Positions 34,366 to 44,002 of a stretch of 64,000 nt of DNA are shown here, piece after piece. The DNA lies in assembly GCA_963662965.1 (NCBI GenBank), contig OY759970.1:434001-498000 (forward strand), read 5' to 3'. The first letter of the stretch is position 1, and each line of letters begins with the position of its first letter. The notes below the pieces were generated by a model. That model ran no database searches and was not told the origin of the DNA. It was given only the letters and a program-made list of their open reading frames with translations. Source of the stretch: DTWD01 sp963662965 (GTDB lineage Bacteria > Acidobacteriota > Vicinamibacteria > Vicinamibacterales > UBA8438). Position numbers and translations under genes: made by a program.

Positions 34366-35156
34366 GACGAGTAGCTTTCCTCTGGTTCTGGAAACCGGGC
34401 TCCCTTGACGTCGGCGTCATACCGATTGAGCGCGTTAGTCAGAACGCACTCGCCGTCGATATACCGCCGCACGAATCGCGGGGACGGTCTTGAGTCCACG
34501 CCCCAGAGATCCTGTAGCACGAGGACTTGCCCGTCAGTGCCAGCTCCTGCGCCAATGCCGATCGTGGGGAGCTGCAACTCTGAGGTGATGCCGGTCGCGA
34601 GTTCCGCCGGCACGCACTCGAGCACGATCGAGAAGCACCCCAGCTCCTCGAGGGCATGCGCTTGGCGCATGAGAGTCACCGCGTCAGCGTCGCTCCGTCC
34701 CTGCACCCGAAACCCCCCGAGCTGATTGACCGACTGCGGCGTCAGGCCGATGTGCCCCATCACGGGCACGCCGGACCCAACAATGTGCCGGATGATCTCC
34801 TCGTGGCCGTCCACCCCTTCCAATTTCACCGCGTGCGCCCCGCTCGTCATGAGGGCGCCCACAGCCGTCATAGCCGCGGAGACGCCTTTCCGACACGACA
34901 GGAACGGCAGATCGGCAATCAGGAATTTCCCGCCGACGGAGCTGGCGACGGCACGTGTGTGCAAGGCCATGAGTCGCACGGTGGCTGGAAGCGTCGTCGG
35001 GTGGCCGTGCATGACCATCGCCACCGAGTCCCCGACGAGGACGGCATCCACGTGCGACCGCGCGATGAGGCGCGCCGACCAGGCGTCGTAGGCGGTGACC
35101 ATCGAGATTCTGCACCCCTCCGCCTTGAAGCGGGTAAAGTCACGAACGCTGGTCAT
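34362..35156 (-). CDS. panB: 3-methyl-2-oxobutanoate hydroxymethyltransferase
   Basis: The 264-aa TIM-barrel enzyme transfers a hydroxymethyl group from methylene-THF to ketoisovalerate, giving ketopantoate. MVTAYDAWSARL, VGDSVAMVMHGHPTTLPATV (Mg2+ ligands), KLEGVDGHEE, GHIGLTPQSV and GIGAGAGTDGQVLV are all canonical. The start MTSVRDFTRFKAEG is chosen because it fits the family. A start 10 codons earlier would increase an overlap with the preceding gene; even with the chosen one the overlap is 17 nt. The next gene, panC, begins within its stop codon. Confidence 0.93.
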   Translation of the reverse strand: MTSVRDFTRFKAEGCRISMVTAYDAWSARLIARSHVDAVLVGDSVAMVMHGHPTTLPATVRLMALHTRAVASSVGGKFLIADLPFLSCRKGVSAAMTAVGALMTSGAHAVKLEGVDGHEEIIRHIVGSGVPVMGHIGLTPQSVNQLGGFRVQGRSDADAVTLMRQAHALEELGCFSIVLECVPAELATGITSELQLPTIGIGAGAGTDGQVLVLQDLWGVDSRPSPRFVRRYIDGECVLTNALNRYDADVKGARFPEPEESYSS

Positions 35157-35859
35157 AGACTTTCGCGAAGGCGGAATAGACCGCATGGAACGGGTCCCCT
35201 TCGAGGACCCTCAAGTTCGCGGTGACCGTCTTCGCGTCCCCGCGGGACAGTGGGCCGGTCAGGGCCTGGTCGGCGTCGGCCATCACGTTGGCCGCCACGC
35301 GGGCAAGGTACGGGTGCGCGGCCGACGCCGGCATCCCGAAGCGACGGTGCAGTTCGTCGAAGAGCTTCACCCAGAGAATTGTTGAGAAGTTGCCAGCCAT
35401 CACGCACAAGGCGTGGTAGTACGGGCGCTCCACCGCTGGGATCATGAATGACGGATTCGGGAGGCCCGGGAGCAACTCTGCAAACGGAGTGCCCCCGGCG
35501 TCGAGGACGAACGGGATCGCGCGGTATTCCGCGAGTTCGTAGAGCGTCGGGCCAAACGTCATCAGGGGATGTGCCCCCTCGGCGGCGGGCGTGACGAGGC
35601 TGCCGGAGCAATGGACCAGGCGCTTCTCCTGCAGCGCTGGCCAGGCGTCGACAAAGGGGACGATCGCCTCGTCACGAATCAGCAGCAGAACGGTCCGGCA
35701 AGAGGCGAGCGCGTCGGGTGGCGAGGGAGCCCGCCCGCGCCGCGACCATACGCAGACGGGGAGGCCGAGAAGAGTGAAGTAATGATGGAAGTGGCGGGCA
35801 ACGCGGCCGCTTCCCACGATGCCAAACGGGGTCGCGTGTTGTTCAGGTACCTGTCGCAT
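35140..35859 (-). CDS. Rossmann-like/DUF2520 protein, possible ketopantoate reductase
   Basis: The 239-aa product has an N-terminal NAD(P)-binding fold (PFGIVGSGRVARHFHHYFTLLGLPVCVWSRR), the pattern GxGxxA/G. VHCSGSL follows, and then a helical C-terminal domain of the DUF2520 type (YYHALCVMAGNFSTILWVKLFDELHRRFGMP, ALTGPLSRGDAKTV). It resembles ketopantoate-reductase-like oxidoreductases (a PanG-type activity has been described for a related family). As it is the first gene of the panB-panC-coaX run and panE is absent, ketopantoate to pantoate reduction is the natural job. That assignment is inference. Its start follows a normal Met-Arg start. Confidence 0.7.
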   Translation of the reverse strand: MRQVPEQHATPFGIVGSGRVARHFHHYFTLLGLPVCVWSRRGRAPSPPDALASCRTVLLLIRDEAIVPFVDAWPALQEKRLVHCSGSLVTPAAEGAHPLMTFGPTLYELAEYRAIPFVLDAGGTPFAELLPGLPNPSFMIPAVERPYYHALCVMAGNFSTILWVKLFDELHRRFGMPASAAHPYLARVAANVMADADQALTGPLSRGDAKTVTANLRVLEGDPFHAVYSAFAKVYDQRS

Positions 35860-35935
35860 CGATCAGGTCCTCTCGGAACGTCCGGGGAACACAGCACCGC
35901 GGTCGCCGTTCTCGAGAATCGGCGCCGGACGTATC

Positions 35936-36052
35936 TTAACGCGAAATCTCGTCTCCGGAAATACAGGCGAGCCCATGACCGAGGACCTCCTTGGGCTTGA
36001 CGGCCAGATCCGTGGGCACCGTCTGTAACTGGTTCAACGGCCATAGTTTGTG
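35936..36052 (-). pseudogene. C-terminal scrap of an unknown gene
   Basis: The minus frame, open from the IS5 end at 36053, reads LNQLQTVPTDLAVKPKEVLGHG and LACISGDEISR before a stop at 35936. The rest lies beyond or has been lost to the IS5 element. The function cannot be named. The gap 35860-35935 before the pantothenate operon is the likely promoter region. Confidence 0.3.
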
Positions 36053-37133
36053 GCGTTGGTGCGCTGATTCAGCGCGGTGGGCGAGCAGTGGCCGGCATGT
36101 TGACCATCGCGACCGCCGGCGGGTCATGATCTCGCTGTGAAGTCGAGAGTGCATCCGAAGTACACGACAACGTATCGCGTCGGGAACTGGGCCGAGTACG
36201 ACCGAGCCCTCGTGCGGCGAGGCGACGTCACCCTCTGGCTCACGCCTGACGCGATCGCCACGTGGGCAGCGGCTGGCGTCGGCAGGCGGAGCGGGCAACT
36301 CCAGTATTCCGATCTCGCCATCGAAACCGCCCTGACGCTCAGTCTCCTCTTCCACTGACCGTTGCGTCAGACCGAGGGCTTCTTGACATCGATCTTCGGG
36401 ATGCTGGGCGTCGATCTCACGGCCCCCGATCACACCACGCGCTCGCGACGCGGTCAGCATCTCGCCCTCGCGCTTCGGCGCGCCCGCCCGGGCACCAGCC
36501 TGCACCTCATCGTTGACAGCACCGGACTGTCCATCGTCGGCGAAGGTGCGTGGGCCGCGGCGACACATGGGGGCCGAGGGCGACGCGGCTGGAGGAAGCT
36601 CCATCTCGGCGTGGACGGGTCCCGTGTGATCGTGGCCTGCGCGCTGACTGAGCCGACGGCCGATGACGCGATTACGGGGATCAGTCTGGTCGACGAGGTG
36701 GAGGGACACCTCACCAGAGTGACGGCGGATCCGGCCTCCGACACGCTCGCGTGCTAGGGTGCGGCCGGTGCGCGAGGGGCGCGGGTCGTGGTGCCGCCGA
36801 CCAAGACCGCGTCGTTGTCTCGACGGGGCGCCCGATCAGGTGCCCGCGATCGGACGATCAGGAGGGTGAAGGCGCTCGGCCGGCGACGGTGGACGAAGGC
36901 GTCTGGTTCCCATCAGCACGCGCGCGTGGAGCATGCGTTCTTCCGGTACACGTCGATCGTCGGCGACTGTCTTCGGGCACGCCGTTCATCGGGGCAACGG
37001 CGTGAGGCCGTGCTCGCGTGTCACGTTCTGAACCGGATGACCGAGCTTGGCAGACCCGTCTCGTACCGCATCGGGAGGTGACGGGCTCGACGGTTTGAAG
37101 CGCGGAGGCCTGCCCGCATCCGCGCACCAACGC
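36053..37133 (+). mobile_element. IS5-family element (type 1), copy 2
   Basis: The same 1081-bp element as 18018-19098, in inverted orientation, with intact ends GCGTTGGTGCGC and GCGCACCAACGC. Confidence 0.85.
36137..37081 (+). pseudogene. IS5-family transposase, in-frame TGA and TAG, copy 2
   Basis: The 315-codon frame is identical in layout to copy 1 and has TGA at the same place (SLLFH, stop, PLRQTEGF). A second stop, TAG at 36755-36757, has been added (SDTLAC, stop, GAAGARG). Other changes from copy 1 are few. With two stops it cannot make transposase alone. Confidence 0.82.
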
Positions 37134-37503
37134 CGCGGTTTGCGGCGGCGTCGACGGCTTTGGCGGCGCGCGCCTGGTGCGCGGCGTCGGAACGCGCCGC
37201 GTCCGCTCACGTCGCCCATTGTCTATTTCGAGGCTCCCGACGGCCTCCGCTCAGACGACCGGGTCACGGCGCAACATGTCTCGTTCGGGCCGCGTAGGCC
37301 CTGCGAATAATTCCGCCCGGCACCCGCGGCGAGGCCCGGCGCGTGCGTGTGTTCGGCCGCGTCGGCCCGCCCCGTCGCCACGTGGGCCACGATCGCGGGC
37401 CGGGTCGTATCGGTGGCCCGTGCGTGAGCCGCGGCGTACAGGCGGGCGGTGTCCGGCCACTGCCGCCCCCGGCCGCGCGCCGGTGCCGGGGGGCCGTGCG
37501 CCC
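37134..37503. other. Non-coding GC-rich stretch
   Basis: This 370-bp segment between the IS5 end and the integrase stop holds no recognisable gene, only poor GC-rich frames. As the left flank of the integrase it may include an old attachment site, but I see no tRNA-like sequence. Confidence 0.3.
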
Positions 37504-38532
37504 TTACGCGGTGCCGCGTCGTACGAGGCGGAGAGGTGATGCGGTGCGCGGGGCGGCGGGACCGGCCGTGTGGGGCCACCGCCGGGCTGGCGTCGCCTGC
37601 GCCTGCTGCGCCAGATAGGCGACCAGCTGGTCCCCGGCGTCGAGCAGTTCCTGCTCGTGGATGATGTTGTAGCGGTCGAAGATGGCGCGGCTCTTGTGCC
37701 CGGTCAGGAGCATGGCGACCCGTTCGGGGACGCTCGCGCGGATCAGGTTGCGGGCGGCGGTGCGCCGGCAATCGTGGAGGAAGCGGGTCGGCACGCCGGC
37801 CGACTGACAGGCGGTGCGCCACGCCGTGCGCCAGCGGCGGACGGGGATGCCATCGCGGTGGAAGACGAGCGGGCTCTCGGGGTCGCGGCGTGCCCGCCGC
37901 CGCGCCAGGGCCTCGGCGATGGGGTGTGAGATGGGGAGAATCCGGCCCACCAGCGTCTTCGAGCGGGCCGGCGAGAGCCGGATGACGCCGCCGGCCATGT
38001 CAATCTCCTCCCAGGTGAGGCCGAGGATCTCCTGCTTGCGCCAGCCGGAGTAGTAAGCCAGATCGAGGATGTCCTGCCACGGAGCGGGCAGGCGGACGCG
38101 GACGGCGAGGTATTCGGGGTGCTCGAAGAAGCCCTGGCGGGGGGGATTCTCGCGGAGGCGGTCGGGGAAGCCGGGCACGGTGTCGAGCCAGCCCCAGTGG
38201 ACGGCGAGCGTGCACATCCGGTGGAGCGCCGAGGTCTCCCGGTTGATCGTGCCGGTGGCGGCCCCGGCGGCGCGCCGGGTCAGTTGGTACTGGCGGATCT
38301 GGTCGGTGGTCAACGTGGCGGCCCGCGCGGCGCGACCGAAGAAGGCGGCGAGATGGGCGGTCCGGCCGCGAGCGGTGCTCTGGGATCGGAACTGCCGGAC
38401 CTGATAGTCCTGGAGGTAGGCGTCGCTGAGATCTCCCAGGGTCGGTCCCTGGGGGCCGAACGTGCGCGTGAGCGGCGCCGCCACGCGTGCGTCACCGGGG
38501 GTGGCGGTCGAGCCGGTTTCGTGCGGGGTCAT
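37504..38532 (-). CDS. Tyrosine recombinase/integrase
   Basis: The 342-aa site-specific recombinase has a SAM-like core-binding domain at residues 20-130 (TLGDLSDAYLQDYQVRQFRSQSTARG, LTTDQIRQYQL). The catalytic domain follows, with Arg in YYSGWRKQEILGLTWEEIDM, HxxR in FLHDCRRTAARN and Tyr in GHKSRAIFDRYNI. The start at 38532 is supported by AAGGAGGG about 9 nt upstream; a longer reading is unlikely. It sits next to terminase genes, and a tRNA-Arg 3' fragment lies 9.5 kb away in the expected orientation, so it probably integrated this element at a tRNA-Arg gene. Confidence 0.88.
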   Translation of the reverse strand: MTPHETGSTATPGDARVAAPLTRTFGPQGPTLGDLSDAYLQDYQVRQFRSQSTARGRTAHLAAFFGRAARAATLTTDQIRQYQLTRRAAGAATGTINRETSALHRMCTLAVHWGWLDTVPGFPDRLRENPPRQGFFEHPEYLAVRVRLPAPWQDILDLAYYSGWRKQEILGLTWEEIDMAGGVIRLSPARSKTLVGRILPISHPIAEALARRRARRDPESPLVFHRDGIPVRRWRTAWRTACQSAGVPTRFLHDCRRTAARNLIRASVPERVAMLLTGHKSRAIFDRYNIIHEQELLDAGDQLVAYLAQQAQATPARRWPHTAGPAAPRTASPLRLVRRGTA

Positions 38533-38715
38533 GGGCTGGGTCCCTCCTTGGTGGCAGCCGCGGGCAGCCGGCGTTCGTCCACATTCGCTCTGGTGGGCGC
38601 GACAGGCAAGCGAAATGTGCGGAGGCGACGGGACGGCGATGTGTGGGGAGCCACGAGCGGCGGCTGAGTGCACCTGTACGGCGCGCGAGTTCGGCCGGTG
38701 CTCCCGCCCCCACCG

Positions 38716-40155
38716 TCACATCGTGATGCCGTAGTCGCCGGGCTGCCGGCCCGTCTTGAAGGCGTGATAGGCCAACGCCATGGCGACGACCGTATCGGGC
38801 GGATGCCCGCTCCCGAACAGATTGTCTTCCCCGCAGTACAGGTGCTCGGTATAGAACACGTCGATCCGAGGACAGACGATCTCGTCCCGCTCGATCGCCG
38901 CGATGTAGTTGCGGAAGAGGTCGACCCGGTCACGGCCGACCATGGTGACGCCCTGGAGCTGGTCGTGGGGTGCGAGCGCCGGGAATTCCCCGATGGCCGA
39001 CCCGGCACCGGTGGCATCGTGCACCGCGGGTCCTGGAAACTCATCCAGCAGCGCGCCGACTCGCTCGGTCATTTCCGGCCACGGTCGCCGTTGGATGCGG
39101 TAGACGGCGACGACCTGGAGCGGCGTGGTATCGCAGCGCACGACGGCGGCGACGGTGTAGTGGCGCTTCTGGGCCCAGTCGACGCCGATGCAGTACCACG
39201 CCCCGGCCGGATCCGGCCAGGCCCGCTCGGCGGGGGGACCCGGCTGGCCGCGCCAGGTGTGTTCGAGATCGCCCGCGGGGATGTGTGTCCCGAGCGTGGC
39301 GTCGAACATCCGCTCCACCGCGGCCGGGGCGATCGCCCGTCCTTCGGCACTGGGTTCCTGGAGCTCATACTCGGTCTCCCACATGGTGCGAGACAGCTCG
39401 CCACGCTTCCGCGTGACCTGGTCCGCGGTCAGCCACCCGTGGGGTTTGAGCGTTTCCCGATAGCACCACTCGGAGACGGGCCAGCCCAAGTCGGCCGCCC
39501 GACGCCGCATGGCCGTGACCGTGCCATCGGGATGCTGATGAGTAGAGCTCATCACGGTCTGTGCCTGCACGCCGTCGCGGTCCATGGGTTGGCCCTGGGC
39601 GGCTTCCAGAATCGGGAGCTCCATCTCATCGATCTCATCGAGCAACAGCCGCGTGGGGTGGGCCCCGCGCACGGCGGGCTGTGAGGCCGTCAGGGCCTGG
39701 ATCGTGTTGCCCCAGGCGAAGGTGGTTTTGGTGAACGTGGGTGCGCTGGCCAACCACGCCGGGGGGACCTGCCCGGCGGCCCACAGGCGGTGCAGCTGTT
39801 CGACCACCCGGAGGGACTGTTGCCCAGAGCCACCCAAGATGATGACGTCAGTTTCAAACAGGATGGCGTTGGCGGCCGCGAGCAGCGCGAGCAGGAACGT
39901 CTTCCCCCCGAAGCCACGTGACGCAATCCACAACGCGACCGAGGCGCGGGCGCGCAAGGCATCACAGAAGGCCTGCGCTGGCGCCACGTGCCCGGGGCAG
40001 CACGCCACGGCGGGAATGCGGACCCCGAAGGTGGCCTCGATCCAGGCCAGGACGTCGCCGTCGGTGCCGTCGCGCGCGCGACGCCGACCGAGCTCGGCCT
40101 CACGCAGGGTCGGATTCTGCAGGGCGCGGGTCAGGAGGTCGGGTGAGTTCTGCAT
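38716..40155 (-). CDS. Phage terminase large subunit
   Basis: The 479-aa ATPase-nuclease packages phage DNA. Walker A SRGFGGKTFLLA is at residues 79-90, Walker B LLLDEIDEMEL at about 170-180, and a coupling segment near TVMSSTHQHPDGT. The C-terminal RNase H-like nuclease starts GAWYCIGVDWAQKRHYTVA (Asp), with DATGAG and FYTEHLYCGEDNLFG further on. The Met chosen (MQNSPDLLTRAL) follows a poor ribosome site and overlaps the upstream gene by 56 nt. No portal or capsid genes follow, so the packaging module is orphaned. The chimeric gene at 42027 carries a second copy of its nuclease part. Confidence 0.85.
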   Translation of the reverse strand: MQNSPDLLTRALQNPTLREAELGRRRARDGTDGDVLAWIEATFGVRIPAVACCPGHVAPAQAFCDALRARASVALWIASRGFGGKTFLLALLAAANAILFETDVIILGGSGQQSLRVVEQLHRLWAAGQVPPAWLASAPTFTKTTFAWGNTIQALTASQPAVRGAHPTRLLLDEIDEMELPILEAAQGQPMDRDGVQAQTVMSSTHQHPDGTVTAMRRRAADLGWPVSEWCYRETLKPHGWLTADQVTRKRGELSRTMWETEYELQEPSAEGRAIAPAAVERMFDATLGTHIPAGDLEHTWRGQPGPPAERAWPDPAGAWYCIGVDWAQKRHYTVAAVVRCDTTPLQVVAVYRIQRRPWPEMTERVGALLDEFPGPAVHDATGAGSAIGEFPALAPHDQLQGVTMVGRDRVDLFRNYIAAIERDEIVCPRIDVFYTEHLYCGEDNLFGSGHPPDTVVAMALAYHAFKTGRQPGDYGITM

Positions 40156-40729
40156 GGGCACGCTCCAGCGTGTCTGACGAGAGGTGGCCGAGGAGGCGGA
40201 CGCTGGCGGTGGCCGGATCGAGGGACGGTGACCGCGCGTCCGCGGGGAGTGCGGGGCGGTCGTACACGCCGACCAGGTGCGCGGCGAACTCGTCGCACCG
40301 CTGTTCCACCGCCAAGTAGGTCGGATTGCCCGCGGCGGACTGCGTGTCGAGCTCGACGACCATCGTGGCCGCCGCCCCGCCACCCGCCGCCACCTTGCGC
40401 TGCCGGCGCGTGGTCACGTCCGCCTGACTGCGCGCGTGCCCCTCCCGGGCCGCCCGCGCCCGGCGCTCCGCCAGCAGTACCAGCTTGGTCCGATAGGCCT
40501 CACCCTCCTCCGTCAGGGTGGCCAGCTGTCGCGTGAGGATGCGCCGGAGGGCCTTGGACACCCCGGCTTGCGTGAGCCCGACTTCGGCGGCGATCCGGCG
40601 TTGGCTCCAGCGCTCGAGGGCCAGTTCCAAGAGGCGTTCATCACGACGCATCCGCGTGACGGGGGGTTCGTAGCCCTGCTGGCCGCCGCGCGCGGGGGTT
40701 CGCCGAGCCGTGGCGCGCCGGCGGGTCAT
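40100..40729 (-). CDS. HTH protein, probable terminase small subunit
   Basis: The 209-aa product has a conserved HTH, RDERLLELALERWSQRRIAAEVGLTQAGVSKALRRIL, near residues 30-65. A long charged helix follows (AYRTKLVLLAERRARAAREGH). This fits phage small terminase subunits, which bind the packaging site. It sits between the ParB-methyltransferase (4-nt overlap) and the large terminase, the usual order. The C-terminal third is low complexity and could start to decay. Another reading, a simple DNA-binding regulator, is possible. Confidence 0.55.
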   Translation of the reverse strand: MTRRRATARRTPARGGQQGYEPPVTRMRRDERLLELALERWSQRRIAAEVGLTQAGVSKALRRILTRQLATLTEEGEAYRTKLVLLAERRARAAREGHARSQADVTTRRQRKVAAGGGAAATMVVELDTQSAAGNPTYLAVEQRCDEFAAHLVGVYDRPALPADARSPSLDPATASVRLLGHLSSDTLERAHAELTRPPDPRPAESDPA

Positions 40730-42030
40730 CGCGCCCTCCCCCGCCGGCGGGCCGGGGCGCGCTCCGGGGCGAGGTGGACGGCCGTCTGGCCGGTGAAGGC
40801 TTCCCAGCGTCGCCGGGCGACCTCCACGTAGATCGGGTCCACGTCCATGGCATACGTGGGGCGCCCGAGCTTGTCGCCGGCAATCAGTGTGGTGCCCGAC
40901 CCGACGAAGGGGTCATAGACGGCGTCCTGCGCCGTGGTGTGATTGAGGATCGGGATCTCGAACACCCGCACGGGTTTCTGCGTCGCATGGCCGGTGGGCG
41001 TGTTGGCCCCGGTCCGCGAGCCGCCAATGGCGTTCAGATTGGGCACCTCCCACACGGTGCTCTGCGCCCGGCCGCCGTACCACGGGGCGGCGCGCCCCTG
41101 CCGCACGGCGAACCACGCCGGTTCGTGTTGCCAGTGGTACGCGCCGCGGCCCAGCACGAACGTCGGCTTGGCCCACACGATTTCGCTCCGGACCTCGAAC
41201 TCCGCCTGCCGGAGGCCGGCCATCACCACGTCGGCAAACAAGGCCGCGTGCCACACGTAGGCGACGTCGCCGGGGAAAAGCGCATAGGCCGCCGCCCAGT
41301 CGGCCTGGGTGTCATTGGTGACCCGCCCCACGGCGGTCCGCTGCCGGGGATAGGCTTTATGCCGAAACGCCGGCTGATAGTTCACGCCGTAGGGGGGATC
41401 GGTCACCATCAGGCACGGGGTGGCCCCGGCGAGGAGCCGGGCGACATCCGTCGCCGATGTCGCGTCCCCGCACGCGAGGCGGTGGCGGCCGAGTTGGAAC
41501 ACGTCGCCGCGCCGGATCGTGGTCGTGGTGGGCGGGGCCAGCACGGTGTTCTCGTCGGGCTGCGCCTCCGGCCCCTCCGGGGCGAGGAGCCGGGCGAACT
41601 CCTCGGGGGTCCAGAAGGCCTCCAGGGCCACGCCCGCCTGTTCGAGCTGCCGCAGCACGGCCGGATCCCAGTCCAGGTCGAGTTCGGCAACCCGGTTGTC
41701 GGCTAGCGCCAGCTCCCGGGCCCGGGGGTCGGTCCGCGCATCCAGATCCACCCGCTGCACCACAACGAGTTCTTGGCCGGTGGTGGGCACCACCGTGATC
41801 GGGAGCCCCAGGTGCTTGGCCTGTTCCACGGTCTTGTGCCCCCCCAGAATGCGCCCCCGCTTGTCGATCACGATGGAGCGGCCCGCGCCGTACGTGTGTA
41901 GACTGCGCCGCAGGGCCTCGCGGCCTCGATCCGTCCCGCGGTTGGCGTTGAGGGGATCGGGTTGCAGGTCGTCGAGCGACTGAATGGGTGTCTGGCGCGC
42001 CCGTGTCGAGGGTCGTTTGGCCGGAGTCAT
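40726..42030 (-). CDS. ParB-like domain fused to DNA methyltransferase
   Basis: The 434-aa phage-type protein has a ParB/Srx-like domain at residues 1-150 (QSLDDLQPDPLNANRGTDRG, GHKTVEQAKHLGLPITVVPTT). The methyltransferase domain follows: the catalytic motif DPPY in LMVTDPPYGVNYQP (near residue 230) precedes the SAM-binding DPFVGSGTTLIAGDKLGRPTYAMDVDPIYVEVARRRWEAF at the C-terminus. This is the beta-class order of amino methyltransferases. It could modify adenine or cytosine amino groups and protect phage DNA. The frame is intact and overlaps both neighbours by 4 nt. Confidence 0.85.
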   Translation of the reverse strand: MTPAKRPSTRARQTPIQSLDDLQPDPLNANRGTDRGREALRRSLHTYGAGRSIVIDKRGRILGGHKTVEQAKHLGLPITVVPTTGQELVVVQRVDLDARTDPRARELALADNRVAELDLDWDPAVLRQLEQAGVALEAFWTPEEFARLLAPEGPEAQPDENTVLAPPTTTTIRRGDVFQLGRHRLACGDATSATDVARLLAGATPCLMVTDPPYGVNYQPAFRHKAYPRQRTAVGRVTNDTQADWAAAYALFPGDVAYVWHAALFADVVMAGLRQAEFEVRSEIVWAKPTFVLGRGAYHWQHEPAWFAVRQGRAAPWYGGRAQSTVWEVPNLNAIGGSRTGANTPTGHATQKPVRVFEIPILNHTTAQDAVYDPFVGSGTTLIAGDKLGRPTYAMDVDPIYVEVARRRWEAFTGQTAVHLAPERAPARRRGRAR

Positions 42031-43850
42031 CGTGTCTCTCCCGCCGGCGCGCGTGCCGGCGTCGCGTCGCTGGGCCGCCGGCCCCTCGTGAAGGCGTGAT
42101 AGGCCAACGCCAGGGCGACGACCGTCTCGGGCGGATGCCCGTTCCCGAACAGATCGTCTTCCCCGCAGTACAGGTGCTCGGTATAGAACACGTCGATCCG
42201 AGGACCGACGATCTCGTGCCGTTCGATGGCCCCAATGTCGTGCCGGAACAGGTCGGTCCGGACACGCCCGACCAGCGTGACCCCCTGGAGCTGGTCGTGG
42301 GGTGCGAGCGCCGGGAACGCCCCCATCGCGTTCCCGGCACCGGTCGCGTCATGTGCCGCCGGCCCCGGAAACGCATCGAGGAGGGAGCCGACCTGCGCGG
42401 TCATGATCGGCCAGGGCCGTCGCTGGGTGCGGTAGACGGCGACGAGCTGGAGCGGCGTGGTCTCGCAGCGCACGACAGCGGCGACGGTGGAGTCGCGCTT
42501 TTGGGCCCAGTCGATGCCGGTGCAGTACCACGCCCCGGCGGGTGGACCCGGCTGGCCGCGCCAGAGGTGTGCGAGCTCCCCCGGTGAGACGTGCGCGCCG
42601 CGCGTGGCGTCGAACATCCGCTCCACCGCGGCCGGGTCGATGGCGCGTCCTTCGGTACGGGGCTCCGGGAGCTCATCCTCGCTCGCCCACATGGTGCGGG
42701 ACCGCTCGCGACGCTTCCGCGTGACCTCGTCCTCGGTCAGCCACCCGTGGGGGTCGAGCGTTTCCTGATGGCACCACTGGGAGGCGGGCCAGCCCAGGTC
42801 GGCCGCCCGGCACCGCATGGCCGTGCGATCGCGCGAGACCGTCCCCGAGCGTCTGGGGTCGGGCGGGCACAGCGCGTCGGCGATCAGGCGGCCGGTGGAA
42901 GCGCCGCAGGCGTGAGGCCCGGGCGCCTGGCCCCGGCGGTGCCGAAGCCGTGGTAGCCATGAGGCCGCGTGGGCGCGCCGGCGGCCTGCCTGGTCGGTCG
43001 CGACGGGCTCGGGCGGTTGCATGACCATGCAGAGGAGGCCCACCACACAGTCGCCCGGTCGCGCCCCGGGGACGCCCTGAAGCGTCGCGGCAGCGATTGC
43101 CCTCTCGACACACCACGTCGACACGTGCGCGCGCCATTCCGGCGCGTAGTTGACGCCATACGGCGGATCGGTGGGCATCAGATGCGGCGTGGCCCCACCC
43201 AGCAGGGCGTCGACGTGCGCGGGGTCCGTGCTGTCGCCGCACCGGACCACATGCGCCTGGAGCCGGAATTGGTCCCCGAGCCTGATCGGGGTCGACCGCG
43301 CGGCGGGGGTGGCATCGGGATCGGTCCGTCCCGCGGTGGAGGCGTCACGGCCCACGGCCGCCCGCCATTCCGGTCGGGTCCAGTCAGCCTTGAGGCTGGG
43401 ATCCTGGTCGGCGTACGTGGCCAACGTCGGGTTCCACGCGCTCAGCTCGCTCGCGCGGTTGTCGTCGACGATGAGGCGCGCCTTCTGTGTGGTGGAGAGG
43501 CCCGTGCGCTGCACGAAGACCGGCCGGGTGCCGTCCGTGGTCACCACGACGGCCTCGCGGTACCCGACGTGCGTCGCGGCGTCTTGCATCCCGTTCCCGG
43601 CGAGGATTGTGCGCGCCTCGTCGATGACACCCGACCGGGCGGCCCCGACGCGGCCGAGCGAAGCCTTCAGGAAGTCGATGCCGCGGGCCGTATGCGTCCG
43701 GGGGTTGTCGGTGAGCGGGGTCAGCGTGTCAAGGGGCACGACCTCGACTGTGACGGCGGGGTCGGCCGTCGGCGTGGGGGCGGCGTCTGCTCCAGCAGGC
43801 GCCGTGTCACGCTCGCGCGTGCCCGTGGGGCCGTCGTGATTAGTGGCCAT
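42027..43850 (-). pseudogene. Fused relic: ParB-methyltransferase head with terminase tail
   Basis: This open frame of 607 codons has two unrelated ends. Residues 1-240 repeat the head of the neighbouring methyltransferase family (LTDNPRTHTARGIDFLK, DNRASELSAWNPTLATYADQ, HLMPTDPPYGVNYAPEWRAH). The last 330 residues repeat the large terminase from RCRAADLGWPASQWCHQETL to the end (GAWYCTGIDWAQKRDSTVA, FYTEHLYCGEDDLFGNG). The middle is a scrambled GC-rich stretch. It looks like a tandem copy of the methyltransferase-small-large terminase module with a deletion fusing the outer genes. AAGGAG lies 5 nt before the ATG, so it may be translated, but neither activity is complete. Confidence 0.7.
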
Positions 43851-44002
43851 GATGCTCCTTTCACCATCCACGTCGCCGCCGCCAGGGCGATGTGGCGGGG
43901 CGCTGATGGTGAGAGCATCGTGGATCACAAATCGAAGAAGGGGATCGAATTGGAATGTGTGCTCGCGCGAGGGCGAAGATCGCCGCGTTGTCCAGCGAGG
44001 CC

